From positions 62,001-126,000 of the forward strand of contig NZ_JAPWKB010000014.1 in NCBI RefSeq assembly GCF_028283785.1: a stretch of 64,000 nt of DNA, written 5' to 3'. Of this stretch, positions 9,324-18,808 are shown piece after piece. The DNA is from Paraburkholderia sp. Its GTDB lineage: Bacteria > Pseudomonadota > Gammaproteobacteria > Burkholderiales > Burkholderiaceae. The position numbers and the translations under genes were made by a program. The notes beneath the pieces are model-generated. The model did no database searches and was not told the origin of the DNA. It was given only the letters and a program-made list of their open reading frames with translations. The first letter of the stretch is position 1; every line of letters begins with the position of its first letter.

Positions 9324-10153
9324 CGCGCACCGGTTGCATTCGTTGAGACGCTAGCCGGTTGCCCCCGATACGGAGACTGCATCCGTACTATCGCTTCGGA
9401 TTCCAACGGTAACGGCCAGCGGTCGGCATCGATCCCGTCTTTCAGCGGAACCTTGCACAAGTAATCTGGATTTTTGGGCTCGCCATACGGAAACTCGATT
9501 TCATTCCCCGGCTCACTCGTTAGAATCCCGCCGGTGCCAATATTTCCGATGATGTTGGTCGCATAGTAGATCACCTTGTTAATCAGCGGCACGTACATGT
9601 TGTAGCAATAGTGGACGCGAATTTTCAACAGATTCGCGTCCTGAATATTGACCTTCGACGTGGCGCCCAAGCCGATGCTTCGATATGTCAACGTATCGTT
9701 TGGAATCTCGACTTTGTACCCGGCGTCTTCCGGGTAATAACGGGGTTGAGCGAAGTCCGACATCATCGCCGCCGTCGGACTGATCACGCTGATCCTGCTC
9801 CCGCCGACAAGATCTGCCGCCGCTTTCGACTGTGCTGCGAGTACGCCTTCCGTCGTCGCCTGGCGTGCATACAGTGGCGCCAGGCCGCGCGCGAGACCCG
9901 CTTGCATCGCCATCATCGATCCATTGTTGACGGCGCCTTCCCGCGCCGCTTCCAGAGCGGCGACATCCAGTGTCGATTTTGCCTGGTAGAGCAACACGAG
10001 CTGGATCGTCCCAAAGCAGAAGAACAGCAATAGCGGCGCAATAATCAGAAACTCGGTCATGGACTGACCCGATTGACGGCGTTTGCGAGGCAGACTATTC
10101 GACGCATTACGTCGACGATGCGCGGGCTGCGATGTGATGGGTGGATAGATCAC
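9320..10153 (-). CDS. TadE-like pseudopilin
   Basis: A 277-residue protein with a basic N-terminal leader, a pilin-type processing motif and one hydrophobic helix (RRQSG/QSMTEFLIIAPLLLFF). Cleavage after Gly29 would place Glu at +5, as in Flp/TadE prepilins. The periplasmic remainder is typical of TadE-like minor pilins, which help assemble or anchor Flp pili. It overlaps the DUF192 gene upstream and the transglycosylase gene downstream by 4 bp each, indicating tight translational coupling. The start is the first ATG; internal alternatives would shorten only the leader. Confidence 0.82.
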   Translation of the reverse strand: MIYPPITSQPAHRRRNASNSLPRKRRQSGQSMTEFLIIAPLLLFFCFGTIQLVLLYQAKSTLDVAALEAAREGAVNNGSMMAMQAGLARGLAPLYARQATTEGVLAAQSKAAADLVGGSRISVISPTAAMMSDFAQPRYYPEDAGYKVEIPNDTLTYRSIGLGATSKVNIQDANLLKIRVHYCYNMYVPLINKVIYYATNIIGNIGTGGILTSEPGNEIEFPYGEPKNPDYLCKVPLKDGIDADRWPLPLESEAIVRMQSPYRGQPASVSTNATGAR

Positions 10154-10500
10154 AATAGGGATTCAAGAACGAGTTGCTCGCCGACTACCATGCGAAGTTG
10201 ACGCGCGCTTCCCGCTGTCATTTCCAGCGTTTGCGTCGCCCTTAGGCTAAGCAGCATTCGTCGTTTCGAGATGTCGTGGTGAATCGCAACAATACGGTTG
10301 TGCCGATCGAGAAAAATGACGTCGATGGCGAAGCGCATCCCGAATGTATGTATCGAACGGCAAGGTCGCAGCAACAGCGCTTCGCTCGATAACAGGCGGT
10401 CGCGCCCGAGCAGGCCACGCATTCTTTCTCGGGCCGTCTCGGTTATCGAGACCTTGATGCCGGTGTCGCAATCCTGGACGATCAGATTCGCGAACTTCAC
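10150..10500 (-). CDS. DUF192 family protein
   Basis: A 116-residue single-domain protein that matches the DUF192 family over nearly its full length: ARERMRGLLGRD near the N-terminus, then LLLRPCRSIHTFGMRFAIDV and the C-terminal ETMAGSARQL-like segment (EMTAGSARQL). The family has no established biochemical role; many members are small exported proteins, but this one has no clear signal peptide. It lies inside the Tad operon, overlapping tadC upstream and the tadE-like gene downstream by 4 bp each, which suggests co-translation and a pilus-related job. That role is inference. Confidence 0.82.
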   Translation of the reverse strand: MKFANLIVQDCDTGIKVSITETARERMRGLLGRDRLLSSEALLLRPCRSIHTFGMRFAIDVIFLDRHNRIVAIHHDISKRRMLLSLRATQTLEMTAGSARQLRMVVGEQLVLESLL

Positions 10501-11378
10501 AGCAAACCTTCCTGCATGAATTTCATCACGATGGGAAATCCCAGCACGATAAAAGTGATCGGGAAAATGAAGACCAAGAGCGGGAAAACGAGTTTCACCG
10601 GTGCTTCCATCGCCTGTTTTTCGGCGCGCTGGAAACGCTCGGTGCGGCGTTGTTCGGATTGAAAACGCAGAGACTTCGCGAGTCCTGATCCCATTCGTTC
10701 GGCCTGAATAATCGCGCCGATCATATTCGTGATCTCCTTGATTTTTTGCCGCTCGTCGAAACGACGCAGCGATTCAGTCCGGTTCAGCCCGGATTTCAGG
10801 TCACGCAGTACGTGTTCGAATTCACGGCGCAGTGGACCTTCAGGGCCTTTTTCGACGGCCTTTTGAATCGCTCCGTTGATATTCAGTCCCGCTTCTACGC
10901 CAAGCGTCAGGAAGTCGAGATAGATCGGTAAATGCCGCTGAATCTGCGCGACATGACGAAGCCGAACGCTGCGCGTCCAGATGCGCGGATAGTAGTAACC
11001 AAGCACAGCCGCGCCGATCAGGATCCACAGCGAAAACATACCGAGGGCAAGCATGGAGCCGAGTGCCGTGAGGGCCGCGAGCAACGTCGAGATAATCGAC
11101 AAGGCAACGAACTGGCGCGCAGTCATCAGAAATAGCAGAGACGTCACGCGTAATCGCGCTTCGGTGTTCGCTACGAGTTTCGCGCTAAAGCTGTCGCCAA
11201 AGTGGTGATCCACGAAATTGACGACCGGCCACAACAGACGAAGCGGTTTAGGCAACGGATCGAGATAGGTGCGGTCTTCGTCGGAAACGGCCGAAGTCAA
11301 TCCGTTAAGCGACCTCAACGCAAGGAACAGGAACACGACAAAGCCGACACTGACAAGAAAGGCGATAAACAGAAGCAT
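10497..11378 (-). CDS. tadC: Tad inner-membrane platform protein TadC
   Basis: A 293-residue type II secretion F-domain membrane protein. There is an N-terminal membrane segment (LLFIAFLVSVGFVVFLFL), a central pair near residues 85-125, the cytoplasmic F domain (PIYLDFLTLGVEAGLNINGA, and later AERMGSGLAKSL), and a C-terminal pair (LVFPLLVFIFPITFIVLGFP). With TadB it forms the platform on which the TadA ATPase acts. It sits 3 bp downstream of tadB and overlaps the DUF192 gene by 4 bp. Assignment as TadC rather than TadB rests on its order (ATPase, B, C) and on the glycine-rich AGLNINGA motif. Confidence 0.88.
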   Translation of the reverse strand: MLLFIAFLVSVGFVVFLFLALRSLNGLTSAVSDEDRTYLDPLPKPLRLLWPVVNFVDHHFGDSFSAKLVANTEARLRVTSLLFLMTARQFVALSIISTLLAALTALGSMLALGMFSLWILIGAAVLGYYYPRIWTRSVRLRHVAQIQRHLPIYLDFLTLGVEAGLNINGAIQKAVEKGPEGPLRREFEHVLRDLKSGLNRTESLRRFDERQKIKEITNMIGAIIQAERMGSGLAKSLRFQSEQRRTERFQRAEKQAMEAPVKLVFPLLVFIFPITFIVLGFPIVMKFMQEGLL

Positions 11379-11381
11379 GAG

Positions 11382-12230
11382 TTACACGTCGATGTTAGTG
11401 ATCTTGGAAATCGACTTGTAGCCGAGAAATTCCATGACGGCGATAACGCCTAGCGTCGCCCAGCCGACAGGTTCGCTAAAGAGAGGCGCCATTGCTTTGG
11501 GTTCGAGGAAGCGCAGTGCCACCATCACGAGTAACGGAAGTCCTGTCATGACGATGCCTTGCATGCGCCCTTGCGAAGTCAGCGCCTTGATTTTCCCTTC
11601 CATTTGCAGCTTTGCACGCAGCGTATCGGCGACTGATTCCAATGCTTCGGCCAGATTTCCGCCAACTTCGCGCGCAATCGTAATGGCCGCCGTCGCCATC
11701 ATGAAATCGGGAACCGGAATGCGCTTTTCGGCATTGCGCATGGCAATGTCGAGATCGATGCCCAATCGAATTTCCCGCATCAGCAGTTCGAGTTCCTGAG
11801 AAATGGGCGCGGCAGACTCATGAACCGTGCTCTCGAGTGCAATCGGAAAACTCACACCGGCGCGCAATGCGCCTGCCATCATCAGCAATGCATCGGGTAA
11901 CTGTTTTTCCAGCATCTCGATGCGCTTCGCGCGCATTCGCGCGAGAAACTTCTTCGGCAACATTAGCGCGAGCGGTATGGTTGCGATTGCGATCAGAAGG
12001 CTGTGGCTGATCAGAAACGCAATGACCGGTAGCGCGAGCATCGCGAACATGCTCCATGCGACCGTCTTTTGTCGATTGACGAACACAAACGCATCGGCCA
12101 ACGACGACTCGATTTCACCCGCCATTTGCATTGAGCGGGTTTTGAGCGTGGATCGCGCGGTGCGGGCAATCATCCACGCGACGAAAATGCTGCCGAAAAA
12201 GACCAGCGAAAGAATAAGGGGAAGACTCAT
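11382..12230 (-). CDS. tadB: Tad inner-membrane platform protein TadB
   Basis: A 282-residue type II secretion F-domain protein. It has an N-terminal membrane helix (LILSLVFFGSIFVAWMIA), a second hydrophobic block near residues 60-90, the conserved cytoplasmic segment LPDALLMMAGALRAGVSFP and DFMMATAAITIAREVGGNL, and C-terminal membrane helices. It works with TadC and the TadA ATPase in assembling Flp pili at the inner membrane. It lies between tadA (10 bp upstream) and tadC (3 bp downstream) in the Tad operon. Confidence 0.9.
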   Translation of the reverse strand: MSLPLILSLVFFGSIFVAWMIARTARSTLKTRSMQMAGEIESSLADAFVFVNRQKTVAWSMFAMLALPVIAFLISHSLLIAIATIPLALMLPKKFLARMRAKRIEMLEKQLPDALLMMAGALRAGVSFPIALESTVHESAAPISQELELLMREIRLGIDLDIAMRNAEKRIPVPDFMMATAAITIAREVGGNLAEALESVADTLRAKLQMEGKIKALTSQGRMQGIVMTGLPLLVMVALRFLEPKAMAPLFSEPVGWATLGVIAVMEFLGYKSISKITNIDV

Positions 12231-12240
12231 GGCCGATGTC

Positions 12241-14142
12241 TTAATCCGTTCGCGTGAAAATGTCGGTATTCACTGGAATGCGCCGACGAATCAGATCCTG
12301 ATAAAAATCGGGCACGTATGAGGTCGGCACGAACTTGCCCTGGATCTTGCCGTCTTCACCGAATCCTTCTTCCCGAAACACGAAAACATCTTGCAGCGTG
12401 ATGATTCCCGACTCCATGCCGCTGACTTCGGTGATGTGCGTAACGCGACGTGAACCGCAGGAAAAGCGTGTTTGCTGGACGATGATGTCGATTGCGGAAC
12501 ACACCTGTTCGCGAATTGCCTGAACAGGCAAATCGAGACCCGCCATTAACGTCATGACTTCGAGACGTGCAATGCAATCGCGCGGCGCGTTGGCGTGAGC
12601 GGTGGTCAATGAACCGTCGTGACCCGTATTCATGGCCTGCAACATATCCAGTGCTTCGCCGCCACGGCATTCGCCGACGACGATCCGGTCCGGTCGCATC
12701 CGCAAACAGTTTTTCACGAGATCGCGGATCGGAATGGCGCCTTTGCCTTCCATGTTCGGCGGCCGTGCTTCAAGTGCGACGAGGTTCGGCTGTGACAGTT
12801 GCAATTCGGCGGCATCTTCGACCGTGACGATGCGTTCGTCGTCGGGGATGTAGCCTGACAGCACATTGAGCAGGGTTGTTTTTCCCGAACCCGTGCCGCC
12901 GGAAATAATGATGTTGGCGCGTTGCTCGACGGCGGTTTGCAAAAACTCCAGCATCTCCGGCGACATCGACCCGAACTGGATTAAATCCTCGCCTACCAGC
13001 TTGCGCGTCGAGAACTTCCGGATCGTGATGCTCGGTCCTTTCAACGCCAGCGGCGGAATAACGGCATTCACGCGCGATCCGTCGGCGAGGCGTGCGTCGA
13101 CCATCGGAGAGCTTTCATCGATCCGGCGTCCGATCGGCGTCACGATTCGCTCGATCGCGCCGAGCACCGCGCGGTCGTCCGTGAAAATCACCGGCGAACG
13201 GACCAGTCTGCCCGACTGTTCGATGAAGATCTCGTCATGGCAATTGACCATGATTTCCGACACGGTCGGGTCGGCGATGAGTTCTTCGAGCGGTCCGAGT
13301 CCGATCACCTCATCGAAGACGCTTTTCTTCAGCACGTCGAGCGGAATGTTGACGTTCCGGAAACTGCTGTCGTGATTGAAGATGTCGTCGAGCGCGGCGC
13401 TCACGGTTTTGCGCAGTTCGTTGTCTTCCATTCGCGCGACGTTGAGCCGACGCAAATCGAGTGCCGCGATCACCTTCATATGCGCTTGCTTGCGCAATTC
13501 GATGCCGGCAGGACTGTTGATCGGCGCGATGGCCAACGGCGGGGCGCTCGTCTTTCTGGCGCGTGCGGTATGCGCGCGCAGCGGTGGTTCAGACGCTGAC
13601 GGTGCAGACGGGATGAATGCATTCGACGCATGAATCTCGTCCGATGCCGAACGCGCTGACGTAGTCTGTCCGGCTGGCGTGCGCGTCGAAAACGCCGGCA
13701 ATGCCGATGCGTCCGGATTCACGGTATTGGAAATGACGATCGCGGCCGTCGTAACCGTTGGCGCGAAAGCAGGGCGTGGCGTTTCCGAAACCGGCGTGGC
13801 GTATGGCGTCTGTTGCGCAACGTACTCGTCATGCATCGGCGTGTGCGTTGGCGTAACTGCCCGTCCGATCTTGATAATCGTCGTGCCGATTTCAATCTGG
13901 TCCACTTCGCCAAGCGGCCCATATCGCGTCACCGGCGATCCATTGACGAGCGTTGCGGCGATACCGCCCTGGTCCTCGATATAGTAGGCGTTGCCGTCCC
14001 GCACGATGCGGGCATGCACTTTCCCAACCAGCATGCCCTTGACGACGACGTCGCAGCGCGCATCCTTGCCGATCGTGCAGCCCTGATCGATCTGGAACGG
14101 CCGGACGGGCTCGTTACGCGCGTGTACTTGAAGATTCAGCAT
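12241..14142 (-). CDS. tadA: FHA domain-TadA (CpaF) ATPase fusion
   Basis: A 633-residue protein with two parts. Residues 1-95 form a forkhead-associated domain ([20 protein letters not shown], then the NGSPV strand), a fold that binds phosphothreonine. A Thr/Pro/Ala-rich linker runs to about 195. The rest is a CpaF-type secretion ATPase with Walker A ([14 protein letters not shown], around residue 415), Walker B ([20 protein letters not shown]) and the His box ([14 protein letters not shown]). The ATPase powers Flp pilus assembly through TadB/TadC. The fused FHA domain suggests control by Ser/Thr phosphorylation, which is inference; no Ser/Thr kinase is in the window. It is followed by tadB after 10 bp. 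Confidence 0.93.
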   Translation of the reverse strand: MLNLQVHARNEPVRPFQIDQGCTIGKDARCDVVVKGMLVGKVHARIVRDGNAYYIEDQGGIAATLVNGSPVTRYGPLGEVDQIEIGTTIIKIGRAVTPTHTPMHDEYVAQQTPYATPVSETPRPAFAPTVTTAAIVISNTVNPDASALPAFSTRTPAGQTTSARSASDEIHASNAFIPSAPSASEPPLRAHTARARKTSAPPLAIAPINSPAGIELRKQAHMKVIAALDLRRLNVARMEDNELRKTVSAALDDIFNHDSSFRNVNIPLDVLKKSVFDEVIGLGPLEELIADPTVSEIMVNCHDEIFIEQSGRLVRSPVIFTDDRAVLGAIERIVTPIGRRIDESSPMVDARLADGSRVNAVIPPLALKGPSITIRKFSTRKLVGEDLIQFGSMSPEMLEFLQTAVEQRANIIISGGTGSGKTTLLNVLSGYIPDDERIVTVEDAAELQLSQPNLVALEARPPNMEGKGAIPIRDLVKNCLRMRPDRIVVGECRGGEALDMLQAMNTGHDGSLTTAHANAPRDCIARLEVMTLMAGLDLPVQAIREQVCSAIDIIVQQTRFSCGSRRVTHITEVSGMESGIITLQDVFVFREEGFGEDGKIQGKFVPTSYVPDFYQDLIRRRIPVNTDIFTRTD

Positions 14143-14159
14143 CGGGGTTCTCCGTCAGA

Positions 14160-15877
14160 TCAGTTGCCGGTGCCGAGCACGCCGACCTGTTGCGCCGGCA
14201 CCTTGCCGTTGATCGCCGCAGGTGTCGCGTCGGCGCCGGTCGCAAATGCGGCAGGCGGATGCTGAGCGGTATTCAGCATGCGAAGCGCCTCGGCGACGCC
14301 AGCAGGCGGGTTCGATGTTTGTGGCGGCATGGGTTTCGGTTGTGGCGTTGACTGCTGCGGTGCTGGCATCGGCGCGGGAACGGGCGCTCTGACCGGTTGC
14401 GGTTGCGTGGGCGCGGGAACCCACTTCGAAACCGGCGACTGCGGCGTCACCGTTTGCACGGTCGCCGTGCTGCGAGTCGGCGTGGGAGCAATCGCGGGCG
14501 TCGGCCCGATCGGGCGACGGGTTTCCGGCGTCGATGCTTCCGGCGCATCGGCGAGCGGACTCGGATTGCCGTATCCGGTTCGGTACGCCTGATCGAACCG
14601 GTCGGCACGCGAAAGGAGATCGGTATTCGGCGACGCGGCCGGATCGGAAATCAGCGGCGTCACGAAAATGACGAGGTCGCTTTTCTTCGAACGGAAACTA
14701 TCGGAACGGAACAACTGGCCGATGATCGGCAACCGGCCAAGGAACGGCATCCCGGAACTGTCGCTGAGCGCGTCTGCGCTGACGAGCCCGGAAATGGCCA
14801 GCGTTTCGCCCGCGCGCATCGAAATATCGGAACTCGCGTTGCGCGTCAGAAAGCCCGGCATGCCCGCATACGTGACGGACGGATCGATCTGGCTGATTTC
14901 GGTGACGAGATGCGCGGAGATGATGTTGTTCGCATCGACGCTCGGCTGGATATTCAGCTTGATGCCGTAGGTCTTGTACTCGACATCCGTGGTGCCGGTG
15001 CGCCTGCGCGCGGAATCGGCACTTCGCCACCCGCCAGAAACGATGCGGTCCCGCCGCTCTTCGTATTCAGTTCCGGCGCGGCAAGAATGAACGCATCGCC
15101 GTTTTCGACCGCGAAGTTGATCCGCGACGTGATGTTGGACGCGATGCCTGCGAGGAAGTAGTTGCCCACCATGCCGTCGAGGCCGGTGGCCTTGACGTGC
15201 GAGGCTTGCGTGCCCGCATACGCCTGGCCGCCGATCTGCGGTCCGGCGAACTGGCTATCCCACGCAATGCCGAGATTCTTCTGGCCGGTGCGCGTGACCT
15301 CCATGATCTGCACCTTGAAGTGGACGGTCTTTTTAAGCGCCTCGCCTTCATCGACCGTGGTGGTGTCGATCACGTTCTTCAGGTCTTCGGTGGCGGCTTT
15401 GACGACCGGCACCATGTTGCGATGCACGACACCCGAGAGCACGATATTCGAGCCCACCGCGTCGATGCGCAAACCCGGCACCGACTGCAACACCGCGCGC
15501 AATTGATCGAGCGAAGCATTGACCTCGCCCTTCGACACACGCACGGTGGTTTGCAGCGCAATGCCCTTTTCGTTCCACACCACGAGCGACGTCACACCCG
15601 GCGCTTCGCCGAGCAGCATCAGATTGCCGTCCACCACGTTTGCGGTGACCAGCTTGCCGTTGCCGAGTGCGATCCGCTTGATCGTGCCGGGCAGATGCAG
15701 AATGCGCACTTCGCCACGGAACATTTCGAGCACGCTGACTTTCGCTGCGTCTCTGTTCGTCGTGGAAAACGTGGTTTGGGCGAGTGCGACAGGCGCGACG
15801 TCGCACAGCAAAATACCGATCAGGACGCACGACACAGTCCTGCGACGAAACATCGTCGCGTTGTTCTTTACTTTCAT
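14160..15877 (-). pseudogene. rcpA: Tad secretin RcpA/CpaC, frameshifted
   Basis: Two overlapping minus-strand frames together make one secretin. The first (15877 down to about 15001) has a signal peptide (GILLCDVAPVALAQ), the pilus-secretin N-domain and the start of the secretin domain (KVQIMEVTRTGQKNLGIAWD). The second (about 14999 down to 14160) continues with TGTTDVEYKTYGIKLNIQPS, RAGETLAISGLVS and the RLPIIGQLFRS beta-lip motif, then a Pro-rich tail. The join needs one extra base at about 15000-15001; without it the first frame stops at 14954. The secretin is the outer-membrane pore of the Tad system, so as written the apparatus would lack its exit channel. A sequencing error would look the same. 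Confidence 0.85.
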
Positions 15878-15900
15878 GGTTGAAACCTGAGCTCTGTACT

Positions 15901-16986
15901 TTAATTCCGGTCGGACGCGCGGGGCGATACGGCTTTCTGCAGTTGTTGCGCGATGGCATTGGCCTGTTCATGGAGGCCCGGCTGTCTGGTTCCGCCAACC
16001 TGTTCTGTGGACGATGAGACGGCGGCCCCGTTCTGCGTGATCCCCGACGGCGCACCTGACGAACCGGATGGGGCCGGCGACGCGCCGTTGTCCGGAATCA
16101 GGATCGTGCTGGTCGCGCCGCCGCCCGCGATGATTTCGACAACCGCGCCGGTTTTTCCCGCCGAACTGCCGAACAAGGTGTTCTCGCTGACAACGTCGGG
16201 AATGTCGGTGCCGGTGTCGTCCGTGTTGCGGAGAATGAGGCGCAACGTTCCGACCTTTTGCGCCAGCGCGATGCGCGCGGCGTCGGAGGCCGGGACCTGA
16301 ACGGTCACGGTGCTATAGCCGGCGCTCGCTTGCGGATTGAGCGGATCGTCGTTCGCGGATTCTCGGGATTCACGTGATTCGCCGGCGTCGCGCGGACGAA
16401 CGTCCTGCCCTGTCGCCAGGATCAGCGCGTTGGCCAGGACCAGTTGCGCCGACTTCGTATCGTCGGGTGCGGATTCGCCTTTGCGCGTGACTTTCCCCAT
16501 CCAGTAGATGTCCACGCGATTGCCCGGACGGACCATATCGGCGGTGGAATTGACCGTGTCGATTTCCAGCGTGAGCGCGCGCTGGCCGAACGGCAGGATG
16601 TCGGAGAAATCGCGCCCGCGCAGCGCGTCGATATCGCCGGCGCGAAGCGGCAGACCGCGCCGGACAGACTTGACCAGACGCGACGGCCGATACGTCTGGA
16701 ATTCATCGACGCGAATCATGTCGTCGTAGACCAGATCCGCAGCGATTTCCCGCGACACGAAATCGCTGCTAGACAGCGGCGTGCCCGCGGGGACATCGCG
16801 CATCGGCACGACGACTTCGATGCCCGAGCGCGTTTTGTTTGCGGCCATCTCGGCCTTGAGCTTGGTCTCGCGATCGGTCAGGTATTGGTAGAGAACGAGG
16901 GTGAGGCCGCCGGCCACCAGCACGGCGAGCACCAGCAAAACCCATGAGTTACCCAGCAGCGAGCGAATCTTAATTTTCTTGAACAT
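15901..16986 (-). CDS. rcpC: Tad pilus assembly protein RcpC/CpaB
   Basis: A 361-residue protein with an N-terminal membrane segment (NSWVLLVLAVLVAGGLTLVL) followed by the CpaB/SAF-type domain (VVPMRDVPAGTPLSSSDFVS, then RRGLPLRAGDID) and the RcpC second domain ending near ENTLFGSS. The C-terminal ~80 residues are a Gly/Ser/Ala-rich tail. RcpC/CpaB proteins act in the periplasm with the secretin and are thought to contact peptidoglycan. The ATG at 16986 is chosen because the 42 residues of open frame upstream overlap the neighbouring gene and look non-coding. It lies just upstream of the secretin gene, as in other tad/cpa loci. Confidence 0.88.
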   Translation of the reverse strand: MFKKIKIRSLLGNSWVLLVLAVLVAGGLTLVLYQYLTDRETKLKAEMAANKTRSGIEVVVPMRDVPAGTPLSSSDFVSREIAADLVYDDMIRVDEFQTYRPSRLVKSVRRGLPLRAGDIDALRGRDFSDILPFGQRALTLEIDTVNSTADMVRPGNRVDIYWMGKVTRKGESAPDDTKSAQLVLANALILATGQDVRPRDAGESRESRESANDDPLNPQASAGYSTVTVQVPASDAARIALAQKVGTLRLILRNTDDTGTDIPDVVSENTLFGSSAGKTGAVVEIIAGGGATSTILIPDNGASPAPSGSSGAPSGITQNGAAVSSSTEQVGGTRQPGLHEQANAIAQQLQKAVSPRASDRN

Positions 16987-17011
16987 GACGAACCAGATTG
17001 ACCTTGAAGGG

Positions 17012-17194
17012 TCAGGGAAGCGAAAGGGTGAAGCTGTAGGCGCTGAAAAACGACTTGAATGCCGTAACCAGTGCCGCGATAGGGGGAATCTGATCGCCGA
17101 CGAGCAGCGCAACGACGAGCGCGGACGTGACCATCAGATACTCGGCGTAAGCCTGTCCGCGTTGCCGGCCGAACGGTACTGACGTGCGTGCCAT
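17012..17194 (-). CDS. Small Flp/TadE-like pilin-type protein
   Basis: A 60-residue protein. After 13 mostly basic residues comes a pilin-type motif (GRQRG/QAYAEYLMVTSAL, Glu at +5 and Tyr at +6 from the predicted cleavage site) followed by a hydrophobic helix and a short tail, which is the size and layout of an Flp pilin. It lies between the secreted hypothetical protein upstream (1 bp gap) and rcpC. It may be a second Flp-type subunit or a minor pilin. The ATG at 17194 is preferred to longer in-frame starts, which run into the neighbouring gene. Confidence 0.7.
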   Translation of the reverse strand: MARTSVPFGRQRGQAYAEYLMVTSALVVALLVGDQIPPIAALVTAFKSFFSAYSFTLSLP

Positions 17195-17195
17195 T

Positions 17196-17909
17196 TCAGC
17201 GATTCCTTGTTGCGTTGATGACCGCATCGGTTTGCCCATTGCGGTCGGAAAAAACAGCGTCGATGTGATCGATGCCGCGCTGCATCGCAACCGTGTTGCT
17301 CGTGACTGGCGGCGCTTTGCTGCGTAAGTAGGACGGGGTTTGGGTCGCGCTCGTCCAACCCCGCGCCGTGAGCTTTCCGCGATACCGCTGCGCGTTGTCA
17401 CCTGCACGACCGGCCAGTGACACGAGCCAGGTGCGGCCCGCCTGACCGGGATCGTGGCTTTCGATATCGGACACGGGCCGGCCGCCGTCCGGCAACGGAA
17501 TGGCCGCGTCAGGAATCTCGCGGCGCAGCGTTTCGCCGGACAGGCGGACGACGCTCAGCAGCCCTTGGGTTCGCGCGCCGTCGGGTTGCGCGGGGATCGT
17601 GAGCACGTAGCTGCAGGTGTCGTCGAGCGCACTCAGAAAGCGTCCTGACTTGCCTTGCTGAAGCTTGGCCGGCACGCCTTCCTGTTTCCAGAAATCGCGA
17701 AACTGGTCCGATACATCGGCTGGCGAACCATCGAATTCCATACCGGACATCGAGGTCGGAACGCCGTTGACGATCATGTCCCGTCCGAAGGACTGGACAT
17801 GAGCCGCCTTGACCGGTTGCTTGTCGCATGCCGTGCCGGCCTGTGCCGCGCTCGACAGAAGCGCGCAGGCAACCCAGCAGCCGGTCGCGATCGAGCGGGC
17901 GAATGTCAT
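17196..17909 (-). CDS. Secreted hypothetical protein of the Tad locus
   Basis: A 237-residue protein with a signal peptide (about 1-24, ending SSAAQA). I do not recognise the family. Two cysteines in the mature part (near residues 28 and 98) could form a disulphide. It overlaps the TadE/TadG-like gene upstream by 4 bp (ATGA) and abuts the small pilin-type gene downstream, so it is co-translated with pilus components and probably periplasmic or surface-associated. The C-terminal segment (RYRGKLTARGWTSATQTPSY) has no recognisable motif. Confidence 0.65.
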   Translation of the reverse strand: MTFARSIATGCWVACALLSSAAQAGTACDKQPVKAAHVQSFGRDMIVNGVPTSMSGMEFDGSPADVSDQFRDFWKQEGVPAKLQQGKSGRFLSALDDTCSYVLTIPAQPDGARTQGLLSVVRLSGETLRREIPDAAIPLPDGGRPVSDIESHDPGQAGRTWLVSLAGRAGDNAQRYRGKLTARGWTSATQTPSYLRSKAPPVTSNTVAMQRGIDHIDAVFSDRNGQTDAVINATRNR

Positions 17910-18808
17910 GGTGTGCGCGCGGAAGGTTGATAGACACGGTTATAGGGAACGACGTCCTGCTGGACGCGGCCGAATTCGAGCTTGGCCGTGCTGCCAATTT
18001 CCGGCGCGTACTTCTGCATGCTCAGGTAGAGCGCGGGATCGATCAGCGCGGTGTTCGCAGCGGGCACGGCCTGCGCAAACTGAGCCTTGGCGCTAGCCGA
18101 ACCATCGGGTAACCACGTGTTGGTCAGCAATACGTTCGAATCCTGGAACGTCAGGCCGGTAAAGCCGCTCCACAGCCGCTGGAGCGTCTCGCTGTTTTTC
18201 GCGACCGTGATGCTGAGCGAACCCGACTGCAGGTTGTGCGTGGGCAAGTTCATCGAGGTTGAATACGTTCCGCCATTCGCTGTCCGGATGTTTCCGAATG
18301 AAGCGGTGTAGTTCGCGAGGTTTGCCGCAGGCGCGTCACCCGTTCCCGTGGACACGACGACGCTGCCGCCCGAATTCAGGAAAGGCGTGCCGCCGTAGTC
18401 TTTCCACATAGCCGGTTGTGCACCCGGCAATACGGGCGCCGCCCGGTCGCTGCCGAGAATGGCCGAGCCGTTGGCCGAGAGCATTCGCTGCATAAATTCG
18501 TTCTTCAATTCGAGATCGCTTTTGCTCACCGTCATCGCGGCGTCGCCGTATCGGCTCGACCAGTCGCGGTTGCTGCCCGGACCGGCGTTCGGACCGGAAG
18601 CCGAACTGTCCAGCCACACCGTTCGCTCCCACGCGACATATCGCGAGCCCATCAATGTCCGGTTGCGCACGTCGTTGAACTTGCCGAGCATGACGACCGC
18701 GAGAAGCAGCACGCTCAACACGAAAGTCGTGGCCACCAGCATTTCCGCGATGGCCTGACCCTGTTGCGCCGTTTTCTTTGCAGGCCTGGTTGTGTAGACA
18801 CGTTTCAT
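17906..18808 (-). CDS. TadE/TadG-like minor pilin-type protein
   Basis: A 300-residue protein. The N-terminus has a pilin-like motif (TAQQG/QAIAEMLVATTFVL; cleavage after Gly17 would put Glu at +5) and one hydrophobic helix, followed by a large Ser/Gly/Asn-rich extracytoplasmic domain with no recognised family. This layout suits a TadE/TadF-like minor pilin or pilus-associated protein. ATG 18808 overlaps the stop of the larger TadG-like gene by 4 bp, supporting this start over an in-frame one 47 codons upstream. It is followed by the secreted hypothetical protein, also with a 4-bp overlap. Confidence 0.72.
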   Translation of the reverse strand: MKRVYTTRPAKKTAQQGQAIAEMLVATTFVLSVLLLAVVMLGKFNDVRNRTLMGSRYVAWERTVWLDSSASGPNAGPGSNRDWSSRYGDAAMTVSKSDLELKNEFMQRMLSANGSAILGSDRAAPVLPGAQPAMWKDYGGTPFLNSGGSVVVSTGTGDAPAANLANYTASFGNIRTANGGTYSTSMNLPTHNLQSGSLSITVAKNSETLQRLWSGFTGLTFQDSNVLLTNTWLPDGSASAKAQFAQAVPAANTALIDPALYLSMQKYAPEIGSTAKLEFGRVQQDVVPYNRVYQPSARTP

